Positions 1 through 7,451 of a DNA stretch of 64,000 nt are shown here, piece after piece (the stretch's first letter is position 1; every line of letters begins with the position of its first letter). Made by a program: the position numbers and the translations under genes. The stretch comes from DATAVB01 sp036267955 (lineage in GTDB: Bacteria; Actinomycetota; Actinomycetes; Mycobacteriales; QHCD01). A model generated the notes under the pieces. It ran no database searches. It was not told the DNA's origin and saw only the letters and a list, made by a program, of their open reading frames with translations. Location of the stretch: assembly GCA_036267955.1 (NCBI GenBank), contig DATAVB010000087.1:16590-80589 (forward strand), written 5' to 3'.

Positions 1-1145
1 TACGAGCGCCGGAATTCACCGCGCGCCTGCAACTCGGGGACGACGCCGCGGGTAATCGCCTCCAGGTCGTGCGGAATGCTCGCCGGTCGGAGCCGGAAGC
101 CGGTTATCCCGGACCGCCGCCATTCCTGCATGAGGTCGGCCAGTTGGGCTGGTGTCCCGGCGAAGATGGTGGCGTCGCTGACGTATTCAGCTCCGGCCTT
201 GTCGTCGAGCCGGGCCCTGCGGTCCGCGGCGGCGGTTTCGCTGTCGTCGAGGAACACCACGAGATCGGCGAATACGTGCACCGATTCGCGGCCGGCGGCG
301 GTCTGAGCGGCCCGGATCTCCGTGACGATGTCCCGCGCCTGCCCGGCATCGGCCGGCGTCACGAAGCCGACGTCGGCCGCTCGCCCGACCAGCTGGTAGG
401 GCACGGACCGGTGCGCGAGCGCGGTGACGATCGGCTGGCCCTGCGGCGGTCGCGGTGTGATGGACGGCCCTTTGACCGAGAATTGGCGGCCGACGAAATC
501 GATGTAGTGCAGCTTCTCCCGGTCCACGAAACGGCCGGTCGCGACGTCCCGGATCTCCGCGTCGTCCTCCCAGCTGTCCCAGAGCCGGCGTACAACCTCG
601 ACATAGTCCGCGGCCTCATCGAACAATTCGGTGAGCAACGCCAGTGTCCAGGGGTCGTCGCGGTCCTCGGGCCGGAACGGCGGCAGGGTGCGCCGGCCGA
701 AATGCGCCGCCTCGTGCGGCCGGGCCGACACCTGCACGCGGACGCCGGCCCGGCCGGTGCTGACATAGTCGAGCGTCGCGATGGCCTTGGAGAGGTGGAA
801 CGGCTCGGTGTGGGTCACCACAGCGGTCGGCACCAGCCCGACGTGCCGGGTGAGCGGTGCGACCCGCGACGCGATCAGCACCGCGTCCAGGCGCCCGCGC
901 ACCTGGTCCGTACGCGGGTCCGGGGAGGTGTAACTGGACGACTGCAGGCTCAGCGAGTCCTCGATGGTGACGAAGTCGATCAGCCCGCGCTCGGCTTCGA
1001 TGACCAGGTCGGTCCAGTAGCGGGCATCGAAGAGTTCCGAGCTCCGTGCCTCCGGCTCGCGCCACGCGGCGGGGTGCCAGCCGGCACCGTCGAGCGCGAC
1101 GGCGAGATGCACGGGACCGGTTGACTCAGGCGCTGATTCGGTCAT
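1..1145 (-). CDS. LLM-class flavin-dependent monooxygenase (partial, runs off the left edge)
   Basis: The minus-strand frame stays open from the ATG at 1145 to the window edge, about 381 codons, so the C terminus is missing. The translation has the luciferase-like (bacterial luciferase/alkanesulfonate monooxygenase) pattern: an N-terminal TIM-barrel strand (HLAVALDG), FVTIEDSLSLQ, LVPTAVVTHTEPFHLSKAIATLDYVSTGRAGVRVQ, and a later W-DSWEDDAE segment where family members read W-DSWEDDA. The family uses reduced FMN to oxidise sulfonates, sulfones or nitriloacetate-like substrates. It is divergent from a broken paralogue and close to an ABC importer with a cysteine-type leader peptide, so a role in organosulfur scavenging is a reasonable inference. 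The substrate is not determinable. Confidence 0.85.
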   Translation of the reverse strand, partial: MTESAPESTGPVHLAVALDGAGWHPAAWREPEARSSELFDARYWTDLVIEAERGLIDFVTIEDSLSLQSSSYTSPDPRTDQVRGRLDAVLIASRVAPLTRHVGLVPTAVVTHTEPFHLSKAIATLDYVSTGRAGVRVQVSARPHEAAHFGRRTLPPFRPEDRDDPWTLALLTELFDEAADYVEVVRRLWDSWEDDAEIRDVATGRFVDREKLHYIDFVGRQFSVKGPSITPRPPQGQPIVTALAHRSVPYQLVGRAADVGFVTPADAGQARDIVTEIRAAQTAAGRESVHVFADLVVFLDDSETAAADRRARLDDKAGAEYVSDATIFAGTPAQLADLMQEWRRSGITGFRLRPASIPHDLEAITRGVVPELQARGEFRRS

Positions 1146-1386
1146 GTCGAATTCGCTTCCTGCTTGATGGCATGCGGAAAAACCGTATGTCGCATATGCG
1201 GTCGCGCGCAATCCCCGGCCGCAGGCAGAGATCATCTGGCCGGTTAGCTGCTACCCGCATGGCAACGGGAACAGAACGGCCACCGCATCTATTTCCGTCA
1301 CTTACGAGACCAAGATCTCTGACCTACTTTGCCGATCGATTTAGTATGGTTAGGCCTTTCGGCGAACCCGACGAGGATGATGCCCG

Positions 1387-2456
1387 GTGAGCGCGGAACC
1401 GCCCAGAACTCTCAAAACCGTCACCGGCGCGGGTGGTCAGCCCGGGACGTAGGAGCTGGCGATCGATCCGACGCGATCGACCCTCGACACTGCCGTCACC
1501 GTGGCCAAACTGGCCGAGGCAGCCAAGATCGACGCGTTGTTTACCGCCGATCTCCTCCGCTCATCGCCACCGTCTCCACCACATTCCATCATCCGTTCAA
1601 CCTGGCCCGGCTGTTCGGCACGCTCGACCATGTGAGCAACGGGCGGGCCGCGTGGAACCTCGTCACCTCCTCGCTGGGCGAGGAGAATTTCGGCGCCGAG
1701 GAGCTACCGAGTCCCGAGGAACGCTATGCCCGGGCCACCGAGACCCTCGAGGTCGTCAATGCGCTCTGGGACAGTTGGGAACCAGGCGCATTGCGCCACG
1801 GCCCGGATGGAAACGTCATCCTTGACCGCGACCGCGTACATCCGATCAGCCACTCCGGCAGGTACTTCACCGTCGCCGGCCCGCTGAATATCCCGCCGTT
1901 GCCGCAACGGCGACCGGTCCAGATCCAGGCCGGGCAGTCCGAAGGCGGCATCGCGCTCGGAGCCCGCTTCGCCGAGATCGTGTCCACCTCGCTGCCCACC
2001 CTGCAGATCACCCAGGAATACACCACAAAGATGCGGAGTCTCGCCGCGCGACACGGGCGCGCACCCGGACTCCCACTCATCTTCAGCTCCTTCCACGCGG
2101 TCAATCGCCGGCGCGGCCGGGTCGAGATATTCTCCGGCTATATCCGGGCGGAATACACGCTCCGGGAGCTCATCGTCGCCGCCCAGGACACCGGCCACTG
2201 GTCGATTGCCGGCACCCCGGAACAGCTGGCGGATGCCATCGAGGAACGCTTCCGGGCCGGGGTGCTCGATGTCCTCTCGCTCGGCGGACTCGCCGATCTG
2301 CGACAGCACGACTTCATTGTGAATGGGCTGTTGCACGAGTTACGCAACCGTAAGATCGTCGCCGCCGACTATACGGGCAATACACTTCGGGAAAACCTCG
2401 GTCTGGAGCTGCCGGCGCGCACCGCCACCCGGCAACTATCCCCAGCAAGCCGATAG
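1387..2456 (+). pseudogene. Decayed NtaA/SnaA/DszA-type FMN-dependent monooxygenase
   Basis: A GTG at 1387 has a GAGG upstream and opens a frame that meets an in-frame TAG at 1450-1452. The same frame then reads TAVTVAKLAEAAKIDALFTADLL, which is the N-terminal barrel of this family. At about 1560 the homology jumps frame to LIATVSTTFHHPFNLARLFGTLDHVSNGRAAWNLVTSS, and the roughly 30 residues normally between the two blocks are missing. A second gap follows FHAV near 2100, where about 60 residues of the usual C-terminal half are absent. After it the frame continues with GTPEQLADAIEERF and ends at 2456. Three lesions make a functional product very unlikely. It was probably the partner of the divergent intact monooxygenase. 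Confidence 0.85.
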
Positions 2457-2594
2457 AGATTGCACTAACTTCGTTCGGCGGTTATCGTCGGACACGGTAA
2501 CGAGCGTCAGCATCGAGCCATCGGCTCGGCTGAACGGCAGCCCTCCAGCGTGGTGGGGGTGCGCCCGGGCCTACCAGCATTCGAGGTGAACGAT

Positions 2595-2726
2595 ATGCAC
2601 TCACAACGCCATGACACTGTCGGACACCTCAGCGCGCCCTGCTTCTTCCAGTCACGGTTCATCCGCCGTCACGTCGACCTGCACCGGGTCAGCAGCGCCC
2701 TGTGTCCTGAGCACACCGCGTTCTGA
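2595..2726 (+). CDS. Leader peptide, actinobacterial sulfur/cysteine type (43 aa)
   Basis: The ATG at 2595 has a GAGGTG ribosome site 7 nt upstream and the frame ends with TGA at 2726. The last third reads RRHVDLHRVSSALC, matching the short leader peptides that precede sulfur-assimilation and cysteine-responsive operons in Actinobacteria; these have a conserved HVDL..V.SALC tail. Cys16 and Cys37 are the only cysteines. It lies 154 nt upstream of the ABC permease start, with a hairpin between them. The established model for such leaders is translation-coupled attenuation that senses cysteine supply. Assigning that role here is inference from the motif and position. The gene is too short for ordinary gene finders. 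Confidence 0.75.
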   Translation: MHSQRHDTVGHLSAPCFFQSRFIRRHVDLHRVSSALCPEHTAF

Positions 2727-2740
2727 CTCCCACTCCAGCT

Positions 2741-2762
2741 CACCGCACTCGTAGGTGCGGTG
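2741..2762 (+). promoter_or_regulatory. Hairpin downstream of the leader peptide
   Basis: CACCGCA at 2741-2747 pairs with TGCGGTG at 2756-2762 around an 8-nt loop. It begins 14 nt after the leader stop codon and has no T-tract, so if it takes part in attenuation it would act on translation or through Rho rather than as an intrinsic terminator. Confidence 0.45.
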
Positions 2763-2841
2763 GTTCACGCGCGTCCGTATTCAGGATCGGCGAGCCAGAA
2801 ATGCCGCAGCGGCGTGTCCACGACAAAGGGAAGAGCCTGAC

Positions 2842-2883
2842 ATGAGTAGCTCGTGCTCAGCACGGAACCGGTCGAGGCAATGA
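2842..2883 (+). other. Possible 13-codon upstream ORF coupled to the permease
   Basis: ATG at 2842, preceded by AAGGGAAGAG, opens a 13-residue frame (MSSSCSARNRSRQ) whose TGA at 2881-2883 overlaps the permease ATG at 2880-2882 as ATGA. The permease start itself has only a poorly spaced GAGG, so coupling through this mini-ORF would explain its translation. It has one early cysteine. Too short to prove by sequence alone. Confidence 0.35.
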
Positions 2884-3860
2884 GTACGCGATCCCAGACG
2901 GAAGTGGCTGGCACCACTCCCCTGGCGGTCCGGGAATCGGATGCCGAACTCCTCGGCGCCACGATCGTGCCGCTGCGCCGCCCGGGTCAGTGGGTCACTG
3001 CGGTGATCGCGCTGGGCCTGTTCGGGATGTTCGTCCACTCCCTCATCACGAATCCGCGGTTCCAGTGGAATGTCGTCCGACATTACTTCGCGACCGAAGC
3101 GATCCTGCGCGGCCTGCTTCTCACACTCTGGCTGACCGCCCTGGTGATGGTGTGCGGATATCTCCTCGGGATAGTTCTCGCGGTGGTCCGGTTGTCCCGC
3201 AATCCGGTGCTGCGCACGTTGAGCTTCGGATATGTGTGGCTCATCCGCTCGGTCCCGCCACTGGTTCAGTTGCTGTTCTGGTACGAACTGGCGTCGCTCT
3301 ATCCGCGACTGTCCCTCGGAATTCCGTTCGGTCACGAATTCGTGACCGTGAAGACCGCCCATCTCTTCACCGGTCTGCTGGCGGCCTTCGTCGGCCTGAC
3401 CCTCGATGTGGCGGCGTTCTCGTCGGAAATCGTCCGCGGCGGAATTCTGTCCGTGGAGCACGGCCAGTCCGAGGCGGCGCAGTCGCTCGGGCTCAGCAAG
3501 TTTCGGATCCTCCGGCGGATCGTGCTGCCGCAGGCGATGCCGGCGATCATTCCGGCCTCCGGCAACATGCTGATCGGCATGTTGAAGGCGACCTCGATCG
3601 TCAGTGTCATCGCCGTACAGGATCTGCTCTATTCGGTGCAGCTGGTCTACAACCAGAATTACCTGGTTATCCCACTGCTGCTGGTGGCGACTATCTGGTA
3701 CATCATCCTGACCACGTTGCTGTCGATCGGGCAGTTCTACGTCGAACGACATTACGCGCGCGGCACCCGGCGCGCGGCGGACCGCAGCGTCTGGCAACTG
3801 ACCCGGGCCAATCTCCCGCTGTTCGGCGGAAAGACGAATTACTGGGCGGGCCTGTCGTGA
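2880..3860 (+). CDS. Amino-acid-type ABC transporter permease
   Basis: A 326-residue integral membrane protein of the polar amino acid (HisM/GlnP) family. It has an extended N-terminal cytosolic segment, a first membrane helix near VTAVIALGLFGMFVHSL, then the transport core with LWLTALVMVCGYLLGIVLAVVRLS, SVPPLVQLLFWY and the coupling EAA loop QAMPAIIPASGNMLIGMLKATS. I chose ATG 2880 over GTG 2853 because it overlaps the stop of a mini-ORF and gives the more usual N terminus. The stop overlaps the next gene's GTG (GTGA), so the ATPase is translationally coupled. It sits behind a cysteine-type leader peptide, suggesting import of cystine or another sulfur compound (inference). Confidence 0.9.
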   Translation: MSTRSQTEVAGTTPLAVRESDAELLGATIVPLRRPGQWVTAVIALGLFGMFVHSLITNPRFQWNVVRHYFATEAILRGLLLTLWLTALVMVCGYLLGIVLAVVRLSRNPVLRTLSFGYVWLIRSVPPLVQLLFWYELASLYPRLSLGIPFGHEFVTVKTAHLFTGLLAAFVGLTLDVAAFSSEIVRGGILSVEHGQSEAAQSLGLSKFRILRRIVLPQAMPAIIPASGNMLIGMLKATSIVSVIAVQDLLYSVQLVYNQNYLVIPLLLVATIWYIILTTLLSIGQFYVERHYARGTRRAADRSVWQLTRANLPLFGGKTNYWAGLS

Positions 3861-4624
3861 CCGGCGAGCCGTTGCTGCGGGTCCGCGCGCTGCGCAAGAG
3901 TTTCGGGGCCAACACTGTCCTGGATTCCGTCGACCTCGACGTCCACGAGGGCGAGGTCACGGTGCTGCTCGGCCCGTCGGGGTCGGGCAAGAGCACGTTG
4001 CTGCGGTGCATCAACCACCTGGAGAAGCTGGACGCCGGTTTCGTCGAAATGGCCGGCGAGGTGGTCGGTTACCGGTACGAACGCAACCGGCTGCACGAGC
4101 TGCGTTCGGCGGCAATCGCTCGGCAGCGGGCCCAGATCGGCATGGTGTTCCAGCAGTTCAACCTCTTCCCGCACCTGACCGTGCTGGAAAACATCGTCGA
4201 GGCGCCGATCGCGGTGCGCGGCCGGTCAAGGAAGGACGCCACCGCGCGGGCGCAGGAGCTGCTCGACCGGGTCGGGCTCGGTGACCGCGCCAATTCGTAT
4301 CCGCGCCAGATGTCCGGCGGCCAGCAGCAGCGGGTGGCCATCGCACGCGCCCTGGCCATGGAACCGAAGCTGATGCTGTTCGACGAGCCCACCAGCGCGC
4401 TGGACCCCGAGCTCGTCGGCGAGGTGCTCGGCGTCATGAAAGACCTGGCGTTGAGCGGAATGACGATGATCGTCGTCACGCATGAGATCGGATTCGCCCG
4501 CGAGGTCGCCGACACGGTGGTCTTCCTGGACGACGGACGGATCATCGAGACCGGCCGACCGGCCGACGTGCTCGCCAATCCGAGCCACGATCGGGCGCGC
4601 GCCTTTCTCGCCGCCGTGCTCTAG
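3857..4624 (+). CDS. Amino-acid-type ABC transporter ATP-binding protein
   Basis: A 255-residue ATPase starting at GTG 3857, overlapping the permease stop. All motifs are present: Walker A GPSGSGKST, Q-loop VFQQFNLFPHLT, signature MSGGQQQR, Walker B LMLFDEP followed by TSALDPE, and the switch histidine in VVTHE. FQQFNLFPH is typical of the polar amino acid subfamily (GlnQ/HisP). A 20-residue insertion (VVGYRYERNRLHELRS) follows the first beta region; the related cystine/histidine importers also carry additions here. It should energise the permease at 2880 with the lipoprotein at 4681. Confidence 0.95.
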   Translation: MTGEPLLRVRALRKSFGANTVLDSVDLDVHEGEVTVLLGPSGSGKSTLLRCINHLEKLDAGFVEMAGEVVGYRYERNRLHELRSAAIARQRAQIGMVFQQFNLFPHLTVLENIVEAPIAVRGRSRKDATARAQELLDRVGLGDRANSYPRQMSGGQQQRVAIARALAMEPKLMLFDEPTSALDPELVGEVLGVMKDLALSGMTMIVVTHEIGFAREVADTVVFLDDGRIIETGRPADVLANPSHDRARAFLAAVL

Positions 4625-4680
4625 ACCACCCTCCATAGAAAATCGGCCTCTATGAAATCACTCAGTGGGAAAGGACCATT

Positions 4681-5661
4681 GTGATCGGATCCAGGGCCCG
4701 GACGACGTCCCGGCACGTGCTGCCCGCAATCGCCTGCGCCGCGCTGCTGGCGCTGCTGGCGGCATGCGGTTCGTCGAACGCCTCGGACAGTGGCGGCGGA
4801 TCCGGCGGCAATGCCGGCGCGGCCGCCAAGTCCGCGGACTATCCCAAACAGGACGTCGTCTCGGCGATCTCGATCGATCAGAAGCTCAATGCCGAACTGC
4901 CCGCCTCCGTGCGGAGCAAGAAGTCGCTGACCCTGGGCACGACGCTCAGCACCGGCACCTCCGGGTTGCCGCATTCCGGCGTCACGACGAACGGGCAGTA
5001 CGTCGGCGTCGACGTCGACCTGCGCAACGCGATCGCGAAGGTCCTCGGGATCAGCTGGACCATCAAGGACGGCACCTTCGCCACCATCGTGCCCGGCGTG
5101 CAGAACAACAAATACGACGTCGGGCAGGACAATTTCGGCGTCACCAAGGCCCGGGAGGAGGTCGTGGATTTCGCCACCTACCTCACCGACGGCCAGTCCT
5201 TCCTGGCGCCCAAGGACAGCAAACTCGACAAGGTGTCGAACCTGAACGATCTGTGCGGCCTCACGGTCGCCACCAGTCCGGGCTCGACCTTCCAGCAGAT
5301 CCTCACCGACGGGGCCGGGAAGTGCGCGTCCGCTGGGAAGAAGCCGTACAAGGTGCAGCTCTTCTCCGACAACGCGCCCATCTGGCTCGGCCTGGCCAAC
5401 GGGAAGGTCGACATCTACTTCGGCCCGACGTTGAGCCTGAAATACGACGCCACCCACGTGCCGAATGTGAAATTCCTCAGTCAGTTCAGCTCGACGCCGG
5501 TCGGTTTCGTCACCGGAAAGCAGTCCCCGCTGGCCAAGCCGATCAGCGCCGCGATCAACGAACTGATCGCGAGTGGCGACTACACGAAGATCCTCAAGAA
5601 ATGGGGCGTCACCAGCTCCGGAATCACCAAGTCGGAGGTGAATCCGACGCCGACCCTGTGA
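4681..5661 (+). CDS. ABC transporter substrate-binding lipoprotein (SBP_bac_3 family)
   Basis: GTG start with AAAGGA 8 nt upstream; 326 residues. The N terminus is an arginine-rich signal followed by ALLALLAAC, a lipobox with Cys23 or so as the lipid attachment site, then a Ser/Gly/Asn-rich linker. The mature part shows the periplasmic-binding-protein class 3 signatures GVDVDLRNAIAKVLG, DVGQDNFGVTKAREEVVDFATY and VATSPGSTFQQIL. It completes the three-gene importer. The SBP is 56 nt downstream of the ATPase, so it is probably in the same transcript. Ligand unknown; sulfur-containing amino acid or organosulfur compound is inferred from the leader peptide and the nearby monooxygenases. Confidence 0.92.
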   Translation: MIGSRARTTSRHVLPAIACAALLALLAACGSSNASDSGGGSGGNAGAAAKSADYPKQDVVSAISIDQKLNAELPASVRSKKSLTLGTTLSTGTSGLPHSGVTTNGQYVGVDVDLRNAIAKVLGISWTIKDGTFATIVPGVQNNKYDVGQDNFGVTKAREEVVDFATYLTDGQSFLAPKDSKLDKVSNLNDLCGLTVATSPGSTFQQILTDGAGKCASAGKKPYKVQLFSDNAPIWLGLANGKVDIYFGPTLSLKYDATHVPNVKFLSQFSSTPVGFVTGKQSPLAKPISAAINELIASGDYTKILKKWGVTSSGITKSEVNPTPTL

Positions 5662-5673
5662 GCCGCCGAATTG

Positions 5674-6027
5674 TCAGCTGGCAGCGCGCAGTACCTCGGC
5701 GAGCACCACGAGGTGACTGAGCTCGATCTCCCTGGTGGCGGTGAGCAGCATCAGGTCGTGGTCCCGGGTCAGGCCGCGCAGGGTTTCCACCAACTCGGCC
5801 CGGGCGGGTTCGTCGAGCTCGGCCAGATAGCGACGGCGGAACTCCGGAAACTGGTCGGCGACGTGCCCGTACCATTTCCGGAGTTCCGTGCTGGGCGCGA
5901 CGTCGCGGTACCAGTCGTCCAGGTCCGCGGCGGGCTTGCTCAACCCGCGCGGCCACAGCCGGTCGACAAGAATGCGGAGTCCGTCAGCATCCGTTCGTTC
6001 GTCGTACACGCGCTTCATACCGATCAT
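5674..6027 (-). CDS. DUF488 family protein
   Basis: 117 residues, convergent with the ABC lipoprotein (12 nt between stops). ATG 6027 has GGAG 6 nt upstream. The sequence KRVYDERTDADGLRILVDRLWPRGLSK and WYGHVADQFPEFRRRYLAEL is characteristic of DUF488, a small cytosolic family widespread in bacteria with no settled biochemical role. Length is normal and the frame is intact. Confidence 0.9.
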   Translation of the reverse strand: MIGMKRVYDERTDADGLRILVDRLWPRGLSKPAADLDDWYRDVAPSTELRKWYGHVADQFPEFRRRYLAELDEPARAELVETLRGLTRDHDLMLLTATREIELSHLVVLAEVLRAAS

Positions 6028-6112
6028 GCCGACTCCGGCCCGATGCTCAGCCGGCCGCCTCCGCGACCAGATCTTCCAGCAGGTTAGCGCTGTCGGCCCG
6101 GCGGGCCGACAG

Positions 6113-6510
6113 CTAATCGGTCTTGGCGAGCGCGAAGAACTCCTGCCTGGCCGCGGCGCCCTGGCGTAAATGCCCCTGCAGGGCCGAGGTTATCGTGCGC
6201 GAATCATGGGCACGGACGCCGCGCAGCGACATGCATTGGTGCTCGGCCGCTCCTGGACCTGCAGCCCGCGGCCGAGCCACTCCACCACCCGCGCGAGTTT
6301 CGACAGACCGACGATGCGCTGATCGGGCCGGTAACCGACGTGCGCGACGCCGTGAAACGGCAGCATGTAGTGCTCGCAGAGGGATTGGAACGGAATGTCC
6401 CGGGCCAGGACGAGCTCGTCGTAATTCTCGTCATTGGCGAACGTGGTGAGGTCAAAGGCCTGCGGAGTCAGCACCGGGTGCGCTCCGGCCAGCGGTGCGG
6501 AAGAGGTCAC
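6113..6510 (-). pseudogene. folE: Decayed GTP cyclohydrolase I
   Basis: From GTG 6510 the frame reads LTPQAFDLTTF, YDELVLARDIPFQSLCEHYMLPFHGVAHVGY and IVGLSKLARVVEWLGRGLQVQER, the zinc-binding and core half of FolE. Immediately after VQER the homology shifts frame to AEHQCMSLRGVRA, TITSALQGHLR and RQEFFALA, ending with TAG at 6113. About 25 codons that normally join these blocks are missing, and the deletion is not a multiple of three. The usual N-terminal 50-60 residues are also absent. One zinc cysteine is therefore out of frame. If GTP cyclohydrolase is needed, another copy must exist elsewhere. Confidence 0.85.
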
Positions 6511-6570
6511 GACAGACTCCTCGGTGGCCTGGCGACGCCGGCGGGCGTCGGCACGGCCGGCAGGATTCGT

Positions 6571-6598
6571 TCTAACGGATGATGGAACGTACGTTAGA
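6571..6598. promoter_or_regulatory. Operator-like inverted repeat between folE remnant and HTH regulator
   Basis: TCTAACG at 6571-6577 is mirrored by CGTTAGA at 6592-6598, and inside it AACGTACGTT at 6586-6595 is a perfect 10-bp palindrome. The site lies 58 nt upstream of the divergent regulator's start, the expected place for autoregulation. Confidence 0.5.
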
Positions 6599-6655
6599 CC
6601 GTCCACTGTTCTTTCGTCAACGGGAGTATCTTTTAGAATCCGGGAGGGAGCGGCC

Positions 6656-7417
6656 ATGGATCAGTCGGAGCATCAGGCGCACGTCGACGCTCAGGTGAAC
6701 AGCGTGGCGTCGCTGGGCGAGCCGGTCCGCCGGGCTCTCTACCGGTTCGTGGTGGCCCAGTCGGAGTCGGTGAGTCGTGACCAGGCCGCGACCGGGGTCG
6801 ACGTGGCCCGACACGTGGCGAAATTCCACCTCGACCGGTTGGTGACCGACGGCCTGCTCGACGTCGAATACCGCCGCCCGGACGGCCGCACCGGCCCGGG
6901 CGCCGGCCGGCCGGCCAAGTTCTACCGCCGGGCGGAGCGCGACATCGCGGTCAGCCTGCCCGAACGTCGCTACGATCTCGCCGGACGCATCATGGCCGCC
7001 GCCATCACCGACGCCGCCGGCTCCGGCGCCACGGTCGAGACCGCCCTGCGCCGCGCGGCCGATGCCGTCGGCCGCAAGCTGGCCGCGGACGCCCGGCGTG
7101 CGGCTGAGCAACCAGAGGCCGACCGACAGCGCGACCGACACAGCGACCCGATCCGGGCGGTCCGCACCGTGCTGGACGCCAACGGATTCGCGCCCACCGT
7201 CGCCGCCGACCGGATCACCCTGGGCAACTGCCCGTTCCACGACCTCGCCGCGGACTTCCCCGCGCTCGTCTGCGGGATGAATGTCGACCTGATCGGCGCA
7301 CTGCTGGATGCACTCGGCGAGTCGACGCTGCGCGCCCAACTCGATCCGGCGCCGGGCCGCTGCTGCGTGACGGTCGTCCGGCCTGGTGCTGCGACCACAG
7401 TTACCTATTCTGCATGA
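6656..7417 (+). CDS. ArsR/SufR-like winged-helix regulator with C-terminal cysteine cluster
   Basis: 253 residues from ATG 6656, with GGGAGGGAG upstream; the longer open frame upstream has no ribosome site. Residues about 15-75 form a winged helix (LGEPVRRALYRFV, VAKFHLDRLVTDGLLDVEYRR, then GRPAKFYRR). The C-terminal half has NCPFHDLAADFPALVCGMN and a later RCCVTVV, a cysteine arrangement like SufR-type iron-sulfur sensing regulators. Divergent from the decayed folE and preceded by a palindromic operator. Redox or Fe-S status sensing is inferred from the cysteines; the regulon cannot be told from this window. Confidence 0.75.
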   Translation: MDQSEHQAHVDAQVNSVASLGEPVRRALYRFVVAQSESVSRDQAATGVDVARHVAKFHLDRLVTDGLLDVEYRRPDGRTGPGAGRPAKFYRRAERDIAVSLPERRYDLAGRIMAAAITDAAGSGATVETALRRAADAVGRKLAADARRAAEQPEADRQRDRHSDPIRAVRTVLDANGFAPTVAADRITLGNCPFHDLAADFPALVCGMNVDLIGALLDALGESTLRAQLDPAPGRCCVTVVRPGAATTVTYSA

Positions 7418-7451
7418 TCACCGGCGCAGGCTTGGTGTCGCTCGCCGATTA

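Noticed and set aside
6113..6510. Programmed frameshift in folE
   Set aside because: About 25 conserved codons are missing at the junction, so a slip alone could not restore the protein.
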